Shown here piece by piece: positions 32,158 through 40,203 of a stretch of 64,000 nucleotides of DNA. Made by a program: the position numbers and the translations under genes. Location: NCBI GenBank assembly GCA_036501425.1, contig DASYAI010000056.1:62001-126000 (forward strand), written 5' to 3'. Source of the DNA: DATKRB01 sp036501425 (GTDB lineage: Bacteria; Actinomycetota; Acidimicrobiia; Acidimicrobiales; RAAP-2). Numbering within the stretch: the stretch's first letter is position 1; every line of letters begins with the position of its first letter. The notes below the pieces were generated by a model, which was not told the origin of the DNA, made no database searches, and was given only the letters and a program-made list of their open reading frames with translations.

Positions 32158-33221
32158 CCGTCGAGGGGGGTCGGGGGATCCGGGGGGTCGGGGGGCACGG
32201 TCAGCTCCCAGCGGGCCGGCTCGCCCGGCAGCTCCTTGACCTGCCCCCGCAGCTCGAGCACCCGCAGGTGGGCCATCGCCTCGGTCACCGCAGCCCGCCG
32301 CATGAAGCCCTCGATCTGCTCCCAGGGCCGGGACCAGTGCATGTGACCGGCGATGTCCCAGGCGGTGGTGGACCCCGAGGCGACGGCTCCCAGGATCTCC
32401 TCGAAGCGCTGCTCGTGGTGGGCCAACAGCTCGGCCAGCCGGGCGCCGAGGTCGGCGAAGCGGTGCTCGTGGGCCGGCAGGACCTCGTCGGGCCGGTAGG
32501 GCTCCAGCTTGTGCAACGACCGGAGGTAGTCGCCGAGCGGGTCGTCGCCGGCCTGGGGGTGCAGCGAGACGTTGGGCGTGATGCGGGGCAGCACGTGGTC
32601 GCCCGACAGCATCAGGGCGTTGGCCGGCTCCCAGAAGCACAGGTGACCCGGCGAGTGCCCGGGGGTCCAGATGGCCCGCAGGTCCCAGCCCGGGATCTCC
32701 GGGCGGTCGCCGTCCTCGAGCAGGACGTCGGGGAGGATCTCGTCCACCAGCTCGCGCACCGGCATCGACGCGTTCTGGAGCAGCGAGACCTGGTCGGCCG
32801 GGGCGCCCATCCGGCGCAGCATGTCCCCCATGCCGTCGAGCAGCGACGTCGGCTCCTCGTAGCGGCCCCGGATGAGCACCGCATCGGCCGGGTGGAGCGC
32901 CACCCAGGCGCCCGACGTCTCGCGCACCCGCCCGGCCAGGCCGAAGTGGTCGGGATGGATGTGGGTGATGAGCACGCCCTTGACCGCCTCGACCGAGGTG
33001 CCGATACGGGCCAGGCCAGCCGAAAGGGCTCCGTAGGCCTCGTCGGTGTTCCAGCCGGTGTCCACCAGGTAGGGCCCGGCGTCGGTCTCGAACACGTAGA
33101 CGAAGACGTAGCGCAGCGAGGTGTTCGGCAACGGGACCGGAACGCTCCAGAGGCCGGGCCGCACCCGCTCGACGGGGGGAAACGGCAGGCTCGGCGTCGG
33201 GGACGGGTCGGTCTCCTCCAT
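32154..33221 (-). CDS. Metallo-beta-lactamase-fold hydrolase
   Basis: Protein of 355 residues. The MBL metal site is THIHPDHFG, with further ligands in TPGHSPGHLCFW, LSGDHVL and PAHEHRF. The C-terminal 80 residues form a small helical domain as in the glyoxalase II-like/LACTB2 group. The ATG at 33221 has GGAG-rich bases upstream and fits the start of conserved sequence; longer reading frames run into repeat-rich spacer. The substrate is unknown. It is divergent from an SDR gene, a common pairing in actinobacteria. Confidence 0.85.
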   Translation of the reverse strand: MEETDPSPTPSLPFPPVERVRPGLWSVPVPLPNTSLRYVFVYVFETDAGPYLVDTGWNTDEAYGALSAGLARIGTSVEAVKGVLITHIHPDHFGLAGRVRETSGAWVALHPADAVLIRGRYEEPTSLLDGMGDMLRRMGAPADQVSLLQNASMPVRELVDEILPDVLLEDGDRPEIPGWDLRAIWTPGHSPGHLCFWEPANALMLSGDHVLPRITPNVSLHPQAGDDPLGDYLRSLHKLEPYRPDEVLPAHEHRFADLGARLAELLAHHEQRFEEILGAVASGSTTAWDIAGHMHWSRPWEQIEGFMRRAAVTEAMAHLRVLELRGQVKELPGEPARWELTVPPDPPDPPTPLDG

Positions 33222-33414
33222 GTCGATCGGCGAGCTTACCGGCACCCGGCCCGGGATCCCAGGTGGCGGCTCGCCGCCGGCCCGGTGGCCCGGTGGTGGG
33301 GCGGCCCGGTGGGCGATCGGTGTGGCAGCCCGGTGACCCGGTGGCCCGGCGGTGAGCCGGCCCGATGAGGGACCGGTGTGGCAGCCCGGCGGGCGACTCG
33401 TTAGCGTGCCGTCC

Positions 33415-34194
33415 GTGGAGCTGGACGGTTCGGTGGCGATGGTGACAGGGGCGGCGTCAGGTCTCGGCGAGGCGGTGACCGACCGCCTCGCGGCGGCGGG
33501 GGCCCACGTGGTGGTGATCGACGTCGACGAGGGGCGGGGCAAGGCGGTGGCCGACCGGGTCGGCGGGACCTTCGCCCGGGCCGACGTGGCCGACGAGGAC
33601 GACGTCGAGGCGGCGGTGGAGCTGGCACGGGGCCGGGGGACGATCCGGACGCTCGTGACCGCGGCGGGGATCAGCTCGCCCCGCCGGACGATCGGCCGGG
33701 ACGGGAGCTTCGCCTCCGCCCACCCGCTCGACCTCTACCAGCGGGTGCTGCGGGTGAACCTGGTCGGGACGTTCAACTGCGTGCGCCTGGCGGCCACCGC
33801 CATGTCCACCAACGAACCACTGGACGAGGACGGCCAGCGGGGCGCCATCGTGACCATCGCCTCGGTGGCCGCTTGGGAGGGGCAGATCGGCCAGGTGGCG
33901 TACTCGGCCTCCAAAGGCGGGATCGTCGGAATGACCCTGCCGGTGGCCCGGGACCTGGCGGTGGTGGGCATCCGGGTGAACTGCATCGCCCCGGGTCTCT
34001 TCGACACGCCGATCTACGGGGAGGGCCCCGAGGCCGACGAGATGAAGGCCCGGCTCGAGCAGGACGTGCTCTTCCCGAAGCGGCTCGGCCGGGCGCCCGA
34101 GCTGGCGGACAGCGTCTTGGACGTCCTGCGGAGCGACTACACGAACGCCACGGTCATCCGGACCGACGGCGGCGTCCGGCTCCCGCCCCGCTGA
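33415..34194 (+). CDS. SDR-family oxidoreductase (3-hydroxyacyl-CoA dehydrogenase-like)
   Basis: Short-chain dehydrogenase of 259 residues: cofactor motif TGAASGLG, NAD-selecting Asp in VVIDVDE, catalytic Ser in TIASVAA, Tyr and Lys in YSASKGG, then APGLFDTP. It resembles type II 3-hydroxyacyl-CoA dehydrogenases, but the substrate is not certain. The start is GTG 33415, just before VELDGSVAMVTG; GTG 33406 is also in frame. The 193-bp upstream spacer contains the 16-bp direct repeat CGGTGTGGCAGCCCGG (33318-33333 and 33374-33389). Confidence 0.88.
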   Translation: MELDGSVAMVTGAASGLGEAVTDRLAAAGAHVVVIDVDEGRGKAVADRVGGTFARADVADEDDVEAAVELARGRGTIRTLVTAAGISSPRRTIGRDGSFASAHPLDLYQRVLRVNLVGTFNCVRLAATAMSTNEPLDEDGQRGAIVTIASVAAWEGQIGQVAYSASKGGIVGMTLPVARDLAVVGIRVNCIAPGLFDTPIYGEGPEADEMKARLEQDVLFPKRLGRAPELADSVLDVLRSDYTNATVIRTDGGVRLPPR

Positions 34195-34247
34195 GCCCGA
34201 CCCGGCACCACAGCGACACGGCGACCCAGCGACACGGAGGAACCAGC

Positions 34248-34787
34248 GTGAGCAGCCCGGCGGCGCCGAACCCCTACGACCTGCTCCCGCCGGTCGCCCC
34301 GTTCACCCTGACCAGCACCGATCTCGTCGACGGTGAACGGCTCCCGCTCGAGCAGGCCTTCGACGACCTTGGCGTGGGCGGGGCGAACCGCTCGCCCCAG
34401 CTGGCCTGGCACGGGCACCCGCCCGAGACCCAGGGCTTCACGGTGACCTGCTTCGACCCCGACGCCCCCACCGCCAGCGGCTTCTGGCACTGGGTGCTGG
34501 TCGACGTGCCCGGCTCGGTCACCGAGCTACCCGCCGGCGCCGGCAGCGCCGACGGCTCACTCCTGGCGCCGGGTGCGTTCCACGTCCGCAACGACTTCGG
34601 GCAGCGGGCCTACGGCGGGGCGGCGCCGCCGCCCGGCTCGGCCCCGCACCGCTACATCTTCGCCGTGCACGCGCTCGACATCCCGACCCTCGGAGTGGAC
34701 GCCGACGCCTCGCCCGCGCTGGTCGGCTTCAACCTGAGCTTCCACACGCTCGGGCGCGCCACGCTCACCGCGCTGTTCTCCCGCTGA
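34248..34787 (+). CDS. YbhB/YbcL-family (PEBP-like) protein
   Basis: Phosphatidylethanolamine-binding-protein fold, 179 residues. Conserved blocks are NRSPQLAWHGHP, CFDPDAPTASGFWHW and the GGAAPPPGSAPHRYIF loop that forms the ligand pocket. No signal peptide is seen, so it is cytoplasmic. The GTG at 34248 has a good GGAGG site. Function in bacteria is generally unknown. The 3' end, with its TGA, is repeated twice downstream. Confidence 0.92.
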   Translation: MSSPAAPNPYDLLPPVAPFTLTSTDLVDGERLPLEQAFDDLGVGGANRSPQLAWHGHPPETQGFTVTCFDPDAPTASGFWHWVLVDVPGSVTELPAGAGSADGSLLAPGAFHVRNDFGQRAYGGAAPPPGSAPHRYIFAVHALDIPTLGVDADASPALVGFNLSFHTLGRATLTALFSR

Positions 34788-34860
34788 CGCGGCTCGCGGT
34801 CCCGCTGACGTCGCCCGGCGGCGGCTCGCGGTCCCGCTGACGTCTTCCGGCGGCAGCTCG
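34779..34860. repeat. Tandem repeat carrying the PEBP gene stop codon
   Basis: TCCCGCTGACG occurs at 34779-34789, 34800-34810 and 34832-34842. The first copy contains the gene's own TGA (34785-34787), so the others place two more TGAs downstream. CGGCTCGCGG lies between the copies (34790-34799 and 34822-34831). Confidence 0.8.
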
Positions 34861-34961
34861 CCCCGGTGCGCGAGGGACGGCGACGGTACGGGGGCGGTAC
34901 GGGGGCGTGCACACACTGGCCCACGCCGCTCCAATCCGCCGCCCGCCACCGAAGGACCGTC

Positions 34962-36851
34962 ATGCCGACGCCCGAGACCGACACCGCGCCGCCCACGCCA
35001 CCCGACGCGGACCTCGGCCCGGAGACCGGGGGCGGGCCGACCCCCGACCCGGCCCGCATCGGCCGCCTGGGCCAGCGAGAGCTGATCGGGGCCCGTACGG
35101 CCGACGTGGGGGCCACCCGCGAGCGGGTCCGGCGCCACCGGCTGCTGCGGCTGTCCCTGGTCCTGGCCCCGATCGCCGCCTGGCTGGTCGTCCGGGACCT
35201 GCTCTGGCACGGGGGGGCGTTCGGCCTGCCCCACCTCCCGCCCGGGATCCGGCCGTACCTGCCGGCCATCGCCCTCATCGTCGTGCTGGGGGGTGTGATG
35301 GTCGGGCCGCTGCTCGGGGCCGGGCGCTCGCCCCACGTCCTGTACCGGCCCGGGGAGATCCCGGTGCGCTTCGCGGATGTCCGGGGGGCCGACGTGGTGG
35401 TCGAGGAGGTGGTCAAGACCCTCAACCTGTTCCTCGCCCACCGCACCTTCGGCGAGGAGATGGGCGGCACCCCCCGGCGGGCCATCCTGTTCGAGGGGCC
35501 CCCGGGGACCGGCAAGACCTTCCTCGCCCGGGCGATGGCGGCCGAGGCCGGGGTGCCCTTCCTCTTCGTCTCGTCCTCGGCGTTCCAGTCGATGTTCTAC
35601 GGCCAGACCAACCGCAAGATCCGCTCGTACTTCCGGGCCCTTCGGGTCCACGCCCGGCGCGAGGGCGGGGCGATCGGCTTCATCGAGGAGATCGACGCCA
35701 TCGGCGCATCGCGAGGCGGCACGGGCGGGGGCCATCGGGAGGGGATCGCCGGCGTGGTCAACGAGCTGCTCATCCAGCTCCAGTCGTTCGAGACCCCGCC
35801 CCGCTGGATCCAGGCGACCGGCGTGGTGGTCGATTTCGCCAACCGGTTCCTGCCCGCCCACCGCCAGCTGCACAAGCCGACCGCCCCGGCGGCCAACATC
35901 CTGGTGATCGGCGCCACCAACCGGGCGGCCGACCTCGACCCGGCCCTGCTGCGCCCGGGGCGCTTCGACCGCTCGATCTTCTTCGACCTGCCGACCCGGG
36001 CCGGCCGGCGCGACATCATCGACTACTACCTGACCAAAAAGGCCCACGACGACCAGCTCGACGAGCCCGAGCGCCGCGACTCGCTGGCCGCCATGACCGC
36101 CGGCTACTCGCCGGTGATGATCGAGCACCTCTTCGACGAGGCACTGGTGTGGGCCCTGCGCCGGGGGGCGGACCGGCTCGACTGGGCCGACCTGACCAAG
36201 GCCAAGATGACCGACGAGATCGGGCTGGCCGCCGAGACCATGTACGCCGAGGGCGAGCGCACCATGATCGCCACCCACGAGTCGGGCCACGCCACGGTGG
36301 CGTGGCTGGTGGGCAAGGGGCGCAAGCTCGACGTGCTGTCCATCGTCCGGCGCAAGGGCGCGCTCGGGCTGCTGGCCCATTCGGAGACCGAGGAGCGCTT
36401 CACCAAGACCCGCAGCGAGCTGCGGGCGCTGATCGAGATCGCCTTCGGCGGCATGGTGGCCGAGGAGGTGTTCTTCGGGGAGAGCAGCTCGGGGGTGGCG
36501 GGCGACCTGAAGGCGGCCACCGACTGGGCCTGCCAGATGATCGGCGCCCTGGGCATGGGATCGACGCTGGTCTCCTCAGCCTCCCTCGAGGTGCCCGGGG
36601 CGGGCAACCTGGCGGCCAAGGTCCTCGCCACCGACTCGGGGCGCGAGGAGGTGGAGTCGGTGCTGCGCGACGCCAAGGACTCGGTGCGCACCATGATCGA
36701 GGCCCACCGGGGCACCGTGGTCGCGTTGCGCGACGCGCTGCTGGACCGCAACGAGCTGGTGGGCGACGAAATCCTGACGGTGATCGAGGGCGCCCGGCCC
36801 GGCCCGGCGGCGCTCGGTGCGCTCGGGAGGGGCCCCGGGCGCCTGGGCTAG
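34962..36851 (+). CDS. FtsH-like membrane AAA+ zinc protease, divergent
   Basis: Protein of 629 residues. Two hydrophobic segments (about 60-82 and 95-117) anchor it. The AAA module has Walker A GPPGTGKT (Lys185), a Walker B reading FIEEID (Glu242-Glu243 instead of Asp-Glu) and the second region of homology ATNRAADLDPALLRPGRFDR. A zinc protease domain follows with HESGH (His439, Glu440, His443) and a third ligand Asp515. About 30 extra residues (DFANRFLPAHRQ region) lie between Walker B and the second region of homology. It is probably a second FtsH-type protease with unknown substrates. Confidence 0.85.
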   Translation: MPTPETDTAPPTPPDADLGPETGGGPTPDPARIGRLGQRELIGARTADVGATRERVRRHRLLRLSLVLAPIAAWLVVRDLLWHGGAFGLPHLPPGIRPYLPAIALIVVLGGVMVGPLLGAGRSPHVLYRPGEIPVRFADVRGADVVVEEVVKTLNLFLAHRTFGEEMGGTPRRAILFEGPPGTGKTFLARAMAAEAGVPFLFVSSSAFQSMFYGQTNRKIRSYFRALRVHARREGGAIGFIEEIDAIGASRGGTGGGHREGIAGVVNELLIQLQSFETPPRWIQATGVVVDFANRFLPAHRQLHKPTAPAANILVIGATNRAADLDPALLRPGRFDRSIFFDLPTRAGRRDIIDYYLTKKAHDDQLDEPERRDSLAAMTAGYSPVMIEHLFDEALVWALRRGADRLDWADLTKAKMTDEIGLAAETMYAEGERTMIATHESGHATVAWLVGKGRKLDVLSIVRRKGALGLLAHSETEERFTKTRSELRALIEIAFGGMVAEEVFFGESSSGVAGDLKAATDWACQMIGALGMGSTLVSSASLEVPGAGNLAAKVLATDSGREEVESVLRDAKDSVRTMIEAHRGTVVALRDALLDRNELVGDEILTVIEGARPGPAALGALGRGPGRLG

Positions 36852-36885
36852 CTTGGGCGCCTGCTCAGGGAAAGGAGCCGGGACG

Positions 36886-37725
36886 ATGGGGGCACTGCCG
36901 GATCTGCTGGAGCTCGACGACCTCGGCGACGGCCGGTACCGGGTGCACCACCCGACGGAGTCGCCCGAGGGTCGCGACGTGGTGTTCGGGGGCCAGCTGC
37001 TGGCCCAGATGATCATGGCGTCGGATCGGGCCGGGGGCGGCACCAAGGACCCCAAGTCGCTGCACGCGATTTTTGCCCGCGCCGGCACCTACGCCCAGCC
37101 GATCGAGCTGGAGGTGGAGTCCCTCCAAGCCGGGCGGACCTGGGCGAGCGACACCGTCACCGCCCGACAGGGCGAGCGGCTGCTGTCGCGGGGCCTGGTG
37201 CTGGCCCACGCCGACGAGCCGGACCTGATGCGCCACGGCCCGGCGATGCCCGAGGTCCCCTCGCCCGAGGACACCCCGCCCGGGGCGGGGCTGGGCTTTC
37301 CGGGGACCGAGCTGCGCGACATACCCGATCCGCCCGACGCCCCCGGCGGGGTGCCCACCCAGCTGTTCTGGCACCGCTACGGACAGAAGCTCGACTCGGT
37401 GGCCGCCAACTGCGCCGTGCTCGCCTGGGGCACCAACGGGTTCCTCATCGGCCTGGCCATGCGGCCCCATCGCGACCTGGTGGACATCTCCCAGGCCCAC
37501 CGGACCATCTCGACCGGGGTGATCGCCCACACCATCAACTTCCACGAGCGGATCGACGTGAGCGGCTGGCTGCTGGTGGCCCAGGAGGCCACCTACGCCG
37601 GGCGGGGCCGGGTCCACGGCCGGGGACTGGTCTTCACCCGCGACGGGCAGCTGGTCGCCACCTTCACCCAGGATTCGATGGCCCGGGGCATCGAGGGCGA
37701 GCTGGACCCCCGCCGCGCCATGTGA
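36886..37725 (+). CDS. Acyl-CoA thioesterase II (TesB) family protein
   Basis: Double hotdog-fold thioesterase of 279 residues that hydrolyses acyl-CoA esters. Conserved segments are VVFGGQLLAQMIMA, SLHAIFARAG and, in the second half, SVAANCAVLAWGTN, DISQAHRTI and the C-terminal GRGLVFTRDGQLVATFTQDSM. The ATG at 36886 is preceded by AAAGGAG. It lies 34 bp after the FtsH-like gene and may be cotranscribed with it. Confidence 0.9.
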   Translation: MGALPDLLELDDLGDGRYRVHHPTESPEGRDVVFGGQLLAQMIMASDRAGGGTKDPKSLHAIFARAGTYAQPIELEVESLQAGRTWASDTVTARQGERLLSRGLVLAHADEPDLMRHGPAMPEVPSPEDTPPGAGLGFPGTELRDIPDPPDAPGGVPTQLFWHRYGQKLDSVAANCAVLAWGTNGFLIGLAMRPHRDLVDISQAHRTISTGVIAHTINFHERIDVSGWLLVAQEATYAGRGRVHGRGLVFTRDGQLVATFTQDSMARGIEGELDPRRAM

Positions 37726-37819
37726 GCAGCGAACGGGGTCGGCCACGACGCGCCCGGTGCCGGGCGGGGCCGTAGGCTTCCTGGTCGACGGCACGGAGCG
37801 GCACGAGGGAGGACCACGG

Positions 37820-38560
37820 ATGGGGCTGTTCCAGCGAGCACACGACATCATCGAGGCCAAGGCCAGCCGGGCTCTCGACGCGGCCGAAAAGCCCGACGAG
37901 ATGCTCGACCTCTCCTACGAGAAGATGCTCGAGCAGCTGACCCAGGTCCGACGGGCCCTGGTGGACATCGCCGCCTCGCGCAAGCGCATCGAGCTCCAGC
38001 AGACCCAGCTCCAGCACTCGATCGACCACCTGCAGGACCAGGCCCGGGCGGCGCTCGCCGCCGGGCGGGAGGACCTGGCCAAGGAGGCCCTGTCCCGCAA
38101 ATCGGTCGCCCAGGGCCAGGTCGACGCCCTCGCTCCCCAGCACGAGCAGCTCGCCGAGCAGGAGGAGAAGCTCACCCATACCCTGAGCGCGCTGCAGGAC
38201 CGGGTGAACTCCTTCCGGACCCAGAAGGAGACCATGAAGGCGCAGTACACGGCGGCGGTGGCCGTGTCGTCGGTGAACGAGAGCGTCTCGGGGATCTCCA
38301 AGTCGATCGGTGACTCGGGGGCGGCGCTGCAGCGGGCCCAGGACAAGATCGCCACCATGCAGGCCCATGCCGGGGCGCTCGACGAGCTGCTCGAGTCGGG
38401 CGTGCTGGAGGACGTGGGCGGCGGGACCGACGACATCCAGCGCGAGCTCGACCAGGTCAGCAGCGCCGGTGACGTCGACCGCGAGCTGGCGGCGCTCAAG
38501 GCCCAGGTCGGCGGTGGTGCCCCGCCCGAGCTGGGTGCCGCCCCGGCGGCCAGCAGCTAA
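37820..38560 (+). CDS. pspA: PspA/IM30-family membrane stress protein
   Basis: Coiled-coil protein of 246 residues of the ESCRT-III-like PspA family, which polymerises on stressed inner membranes. The N-terminus GLFQRAHDIIEAKASRALD forms the membrane-binding helix, followed by long heptad-rich helices (25-210). The C-terminal 30 residues are Ala/Gly-rich. An AGGGAGGA site precedes the ATG at 37820. No psp regulatory genes are adjacent. Confidence 0.9.
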   Translation: MGLFQRAHDIIEAKASRALDAAEKPDEMLDLSYEKMLEQLTQVRRALVDIAASRKRIELQQTQLQHSIDHLQDQARAALAAGREDLAKEALSRKSVAQGQVDALAPQHEQLAEQEEKLTHTLSALQDRVNSFRTQKETMKAQYTAAVAVSSVNESVSGISKSIGDSGAALQRAQDKIATMQAHAGALDELLESGVLEDVGGGTDDIQRELDQVSSAGDVDRELAALKAQVGGGAPPELGAAPAASS

Positions 38561-38602
38561 CCCTGGCGCACCCCCTCGGGGCGCCGGTCGGCCCGGCCAG
38601 GG
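38561..38602 (+). terminator. Hairpin region after pspA
   Basis: An outer stem CCCTGGC (38561-38567) and GCCAGGG (38596-38602) encloses an inner GGCG-CA-CCCC-CTC-GGGG-CGCC hairpin. It starts immediately after the pspA stop and ends before the sigma-28 promoter. There is no T-tract. It probably insulates the sigma gene from pspA transcription. Confidence 0.5.
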
Positions 38603-38615
38603 GGCCAACGGGCGG

Positions 38616-38643
38616 TAAAGGGTGGAGTCGATGCTGCCGATAA
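38616..38643 (+). promoter_or_regulatory. Sigma-28 promoter of the sigma factor gene
   Basis: TAAA (38616-38619), 16 bases, then GCCGATAA (38636-38643), an exact match to the FliA/WhiG -10 octamer. It lies 36 bp before the ATG of the sigma-28 gene, so the factor very likely activates its own gene. The -35 to -10 spacing is identical to that before flgB and fliC. Confidence 0.85.
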
Positions 38644-38679
38644 CGCAGTGGGACCCATGGGCAACGCCGACCGCGCTCG

Positions 38680-39477
38680 ATGCTGACTCACGCCGCCACG
38701 GCGCACGTCGACGCGGAGGAGCGCGCCCGCGAGATCGAGCAGCTCTGGACGCGCCTGCGGCACGACGGCGACCGCACCGCCATCGCCGAGCTGGCCAACC
38801 TGTACTACCCCCTGGTCCAGCATGTGACCCGCTCGACCGCCCGCGGCCTCTCCAAGCGGGCCGAGGTGGACGACCTGCAGGGCTACGGGGCCGAGGGGCT
38901 GCTCGACGCCATCGAGCGCTTCGACCCGGCCCGGGGCGTGCAGTTCACCACCTTCGCCGCCCACCGGATCCGGGGCGCCATCTACGACGGGATCCGGGGC
39001 GCCGACTGGGCGCCGCGCAGCGTGCGCCGCAAGGAGCGGGCGCTGCACGAGAACGAGTCGCACCTGCTGGCCGAGCACGGCCGCCCGCCGACCGAGCAGG
39101 AGGAAGCGGGCGGGCTGGGGCTCGACGTGGCCACGCTGCGGGCCCACAAGGTGCAGGTGTCCAACGCCTACGTTGACTCGCTCGACGGCCTGCCGGGTGG
39201 CGACGACCTCGACCCGCTGGAGGCGATCGTCGACGACCGGGGCGAGCCCCTCGCCGCGGTGGTGGCCGAGGAGGTCACCCGGACCCTGGCCACCGCCCTC
39301 TCCAAGCTCGACGACCGCGAGCGCACGGTGGTGTCGCTCAGCTTCGAGAAGGGCATGACCCTGGCCGAGGTCGGTCGGGTCCTCGGGGTGACCGAAAGTC
39401 GGGTGTGCCAGATCCGCGGCCAGGCGGTCAAGCGCCTGCGGGACTACATCTACGCCCACGGGATGGCGCCCGGCTGA
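38680..39477 (+). CDS. fliA: Sigma-28 family RNA polymerase sigma factor (FliA/WhiG type)
   Basis: Sigma factor of 265 residues with regions 2 (VDDLQGYGAEGLLDAIERFDPARGVQFTTFA), 3 (APRSVRRKER, PPTEQEEAG) and 4 (LDDRERTVVSLSFEKGMTLAEVGRVLGVTESRVCQIRGQAVKRLR), in the FliA/WhiG pattern. It directs transcription of flagellar genes; sigma-28 promoters stand before its own gene, flgB and fliC. No anti-sigma factor (flgM) was found in the window. The ATG at 38680 fits the family. Confidence 0.93.
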   Translation: MLTHAATAHVDAEERAREIEQLWTRLRHDGDRTAIAELANLYYPLVQHVTRSTARGLSKRAEVDDLQGYGAEGLLDAIERFDPARGVQFTTFAAHRIRGAIYDGIRGADWAPRSVRRKERALHENESHLLAEHGRPPTEQEEAGGLGLDVATLRAHKVQVSNAYVDSLDGLPGGDDLDPLEAIVDDRGEPLAAVVAEEVTRTLATALSKLDDRERTVVSLSFEKGMTLAEVGRVLGVTESRVCQIRGQAVKRLRDYIYAHGMAPG

Positions 39478-39591
39478 GCGATCCGGAGCCGTCAGGGTCG
39501 ACGGTCCTGGAGATAGTGGCACGGGCGAGAGCCGAGGATGCCTCGACCGCGTGAAGTGCCCTGGCGTCGGTGCGACGGCCTTCAAGTTGGC

Positions 39592-40203
39592 TCAGCGGGA
39601 TTCGGGGCGCTCCGGACGGTCCGCCATCAGGAATTGCCGGCGCAGCGGCAGGGCGACCGCCACCGCGGCGGTGCCGGCGGCGCTGAAGGCGCCGGTGCCG
39701 AGCACGACGGGGAGCCACGAGACGAACTGGTCGGGGAACGCGGCCAGCACCGGCACGGCCACCAGCACGCTGCCGGCGGCGCCGCCGAACGCTGCCGGGC
39801 GCAGCAACCTCCTCGCCCGACCCCGCGTCGGGCGCAGGGCCCGGGATGGGCGCACCACCACCCCGAGGTCGGCCAGCAGGGTCGCCGCCTGCTCGTAGGA
39901 GAGCGGCGCCTGGACCCGGTCGCTGCGGTGGAGGAACTCTTCGAAGTCGAGCCGGCCGGCGGCGTGGGCCCGGGCGATCACGCGCAGGAGCCGGATGCGC
40001 GCACGCTCGGGGACCAGGCGGCGCGCCTCGAGCTCGACCGCCCCGAGGTCGGCCGCCGTCTTGGCCCCGTCCGCTCGCTGGACGAGCTCCTCGTAGCGGG
40101 CGGAGCCGGCGAACCGGCCCTCCGACGCCGCCCGGCGCAGGGTGGCCAGGGCCCGCCCGCGCTCGGCGTCGCCCACCCGGCGCTCCCCCGCCTCCCTACG
40201 CAT
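39592..40203 (-). CDS. DUF1707-like SHOCT-type membrane protein
   Basis: Protein of 203 residues. Two helical repeats of the DUF1707 kind are visible: RVGDAERGRALATLRRAASEGRF (about 9-31) and RIRLLRVIARAHAAGRLDFEEF (about 68-89). Two hydrophobic segments follow (about 135-155 and 162-185). Function unknown. It overlaps the methyltransferase gene by eight bases and is the last gene of the flagellar transcript, so a flagellar or envelope role is possible. Confidence 0.7.
   Translation of the reverse strand: MRREAGERRVGDAERGRALATLRRAASEGRFAGSARYEELVQRADGAKTAADLGAVELEARRLVPERARIRLLRVIARAHAAGRLDFEEFLHRSDRVQAPLSYEQAATLLADLGVVVRPSRALRPTRGRARRLLRPAAFGGAAGSVLVAVPVLAAFPDQFVSWLPVVLGTGAFSAAGTAAVAVALPLRRQFLMADRPERPESR

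Noticed and set aside
32980..33007. TTGA-N16-GCCGATAC, a sigma-28-like promoter string on the plus strand
   Set aside because: It lies inside the metallo-beta-lactamase-fold coding sequence, 400 bp from the next plus-strand gene, which has no link to motility; taken as a chance match.
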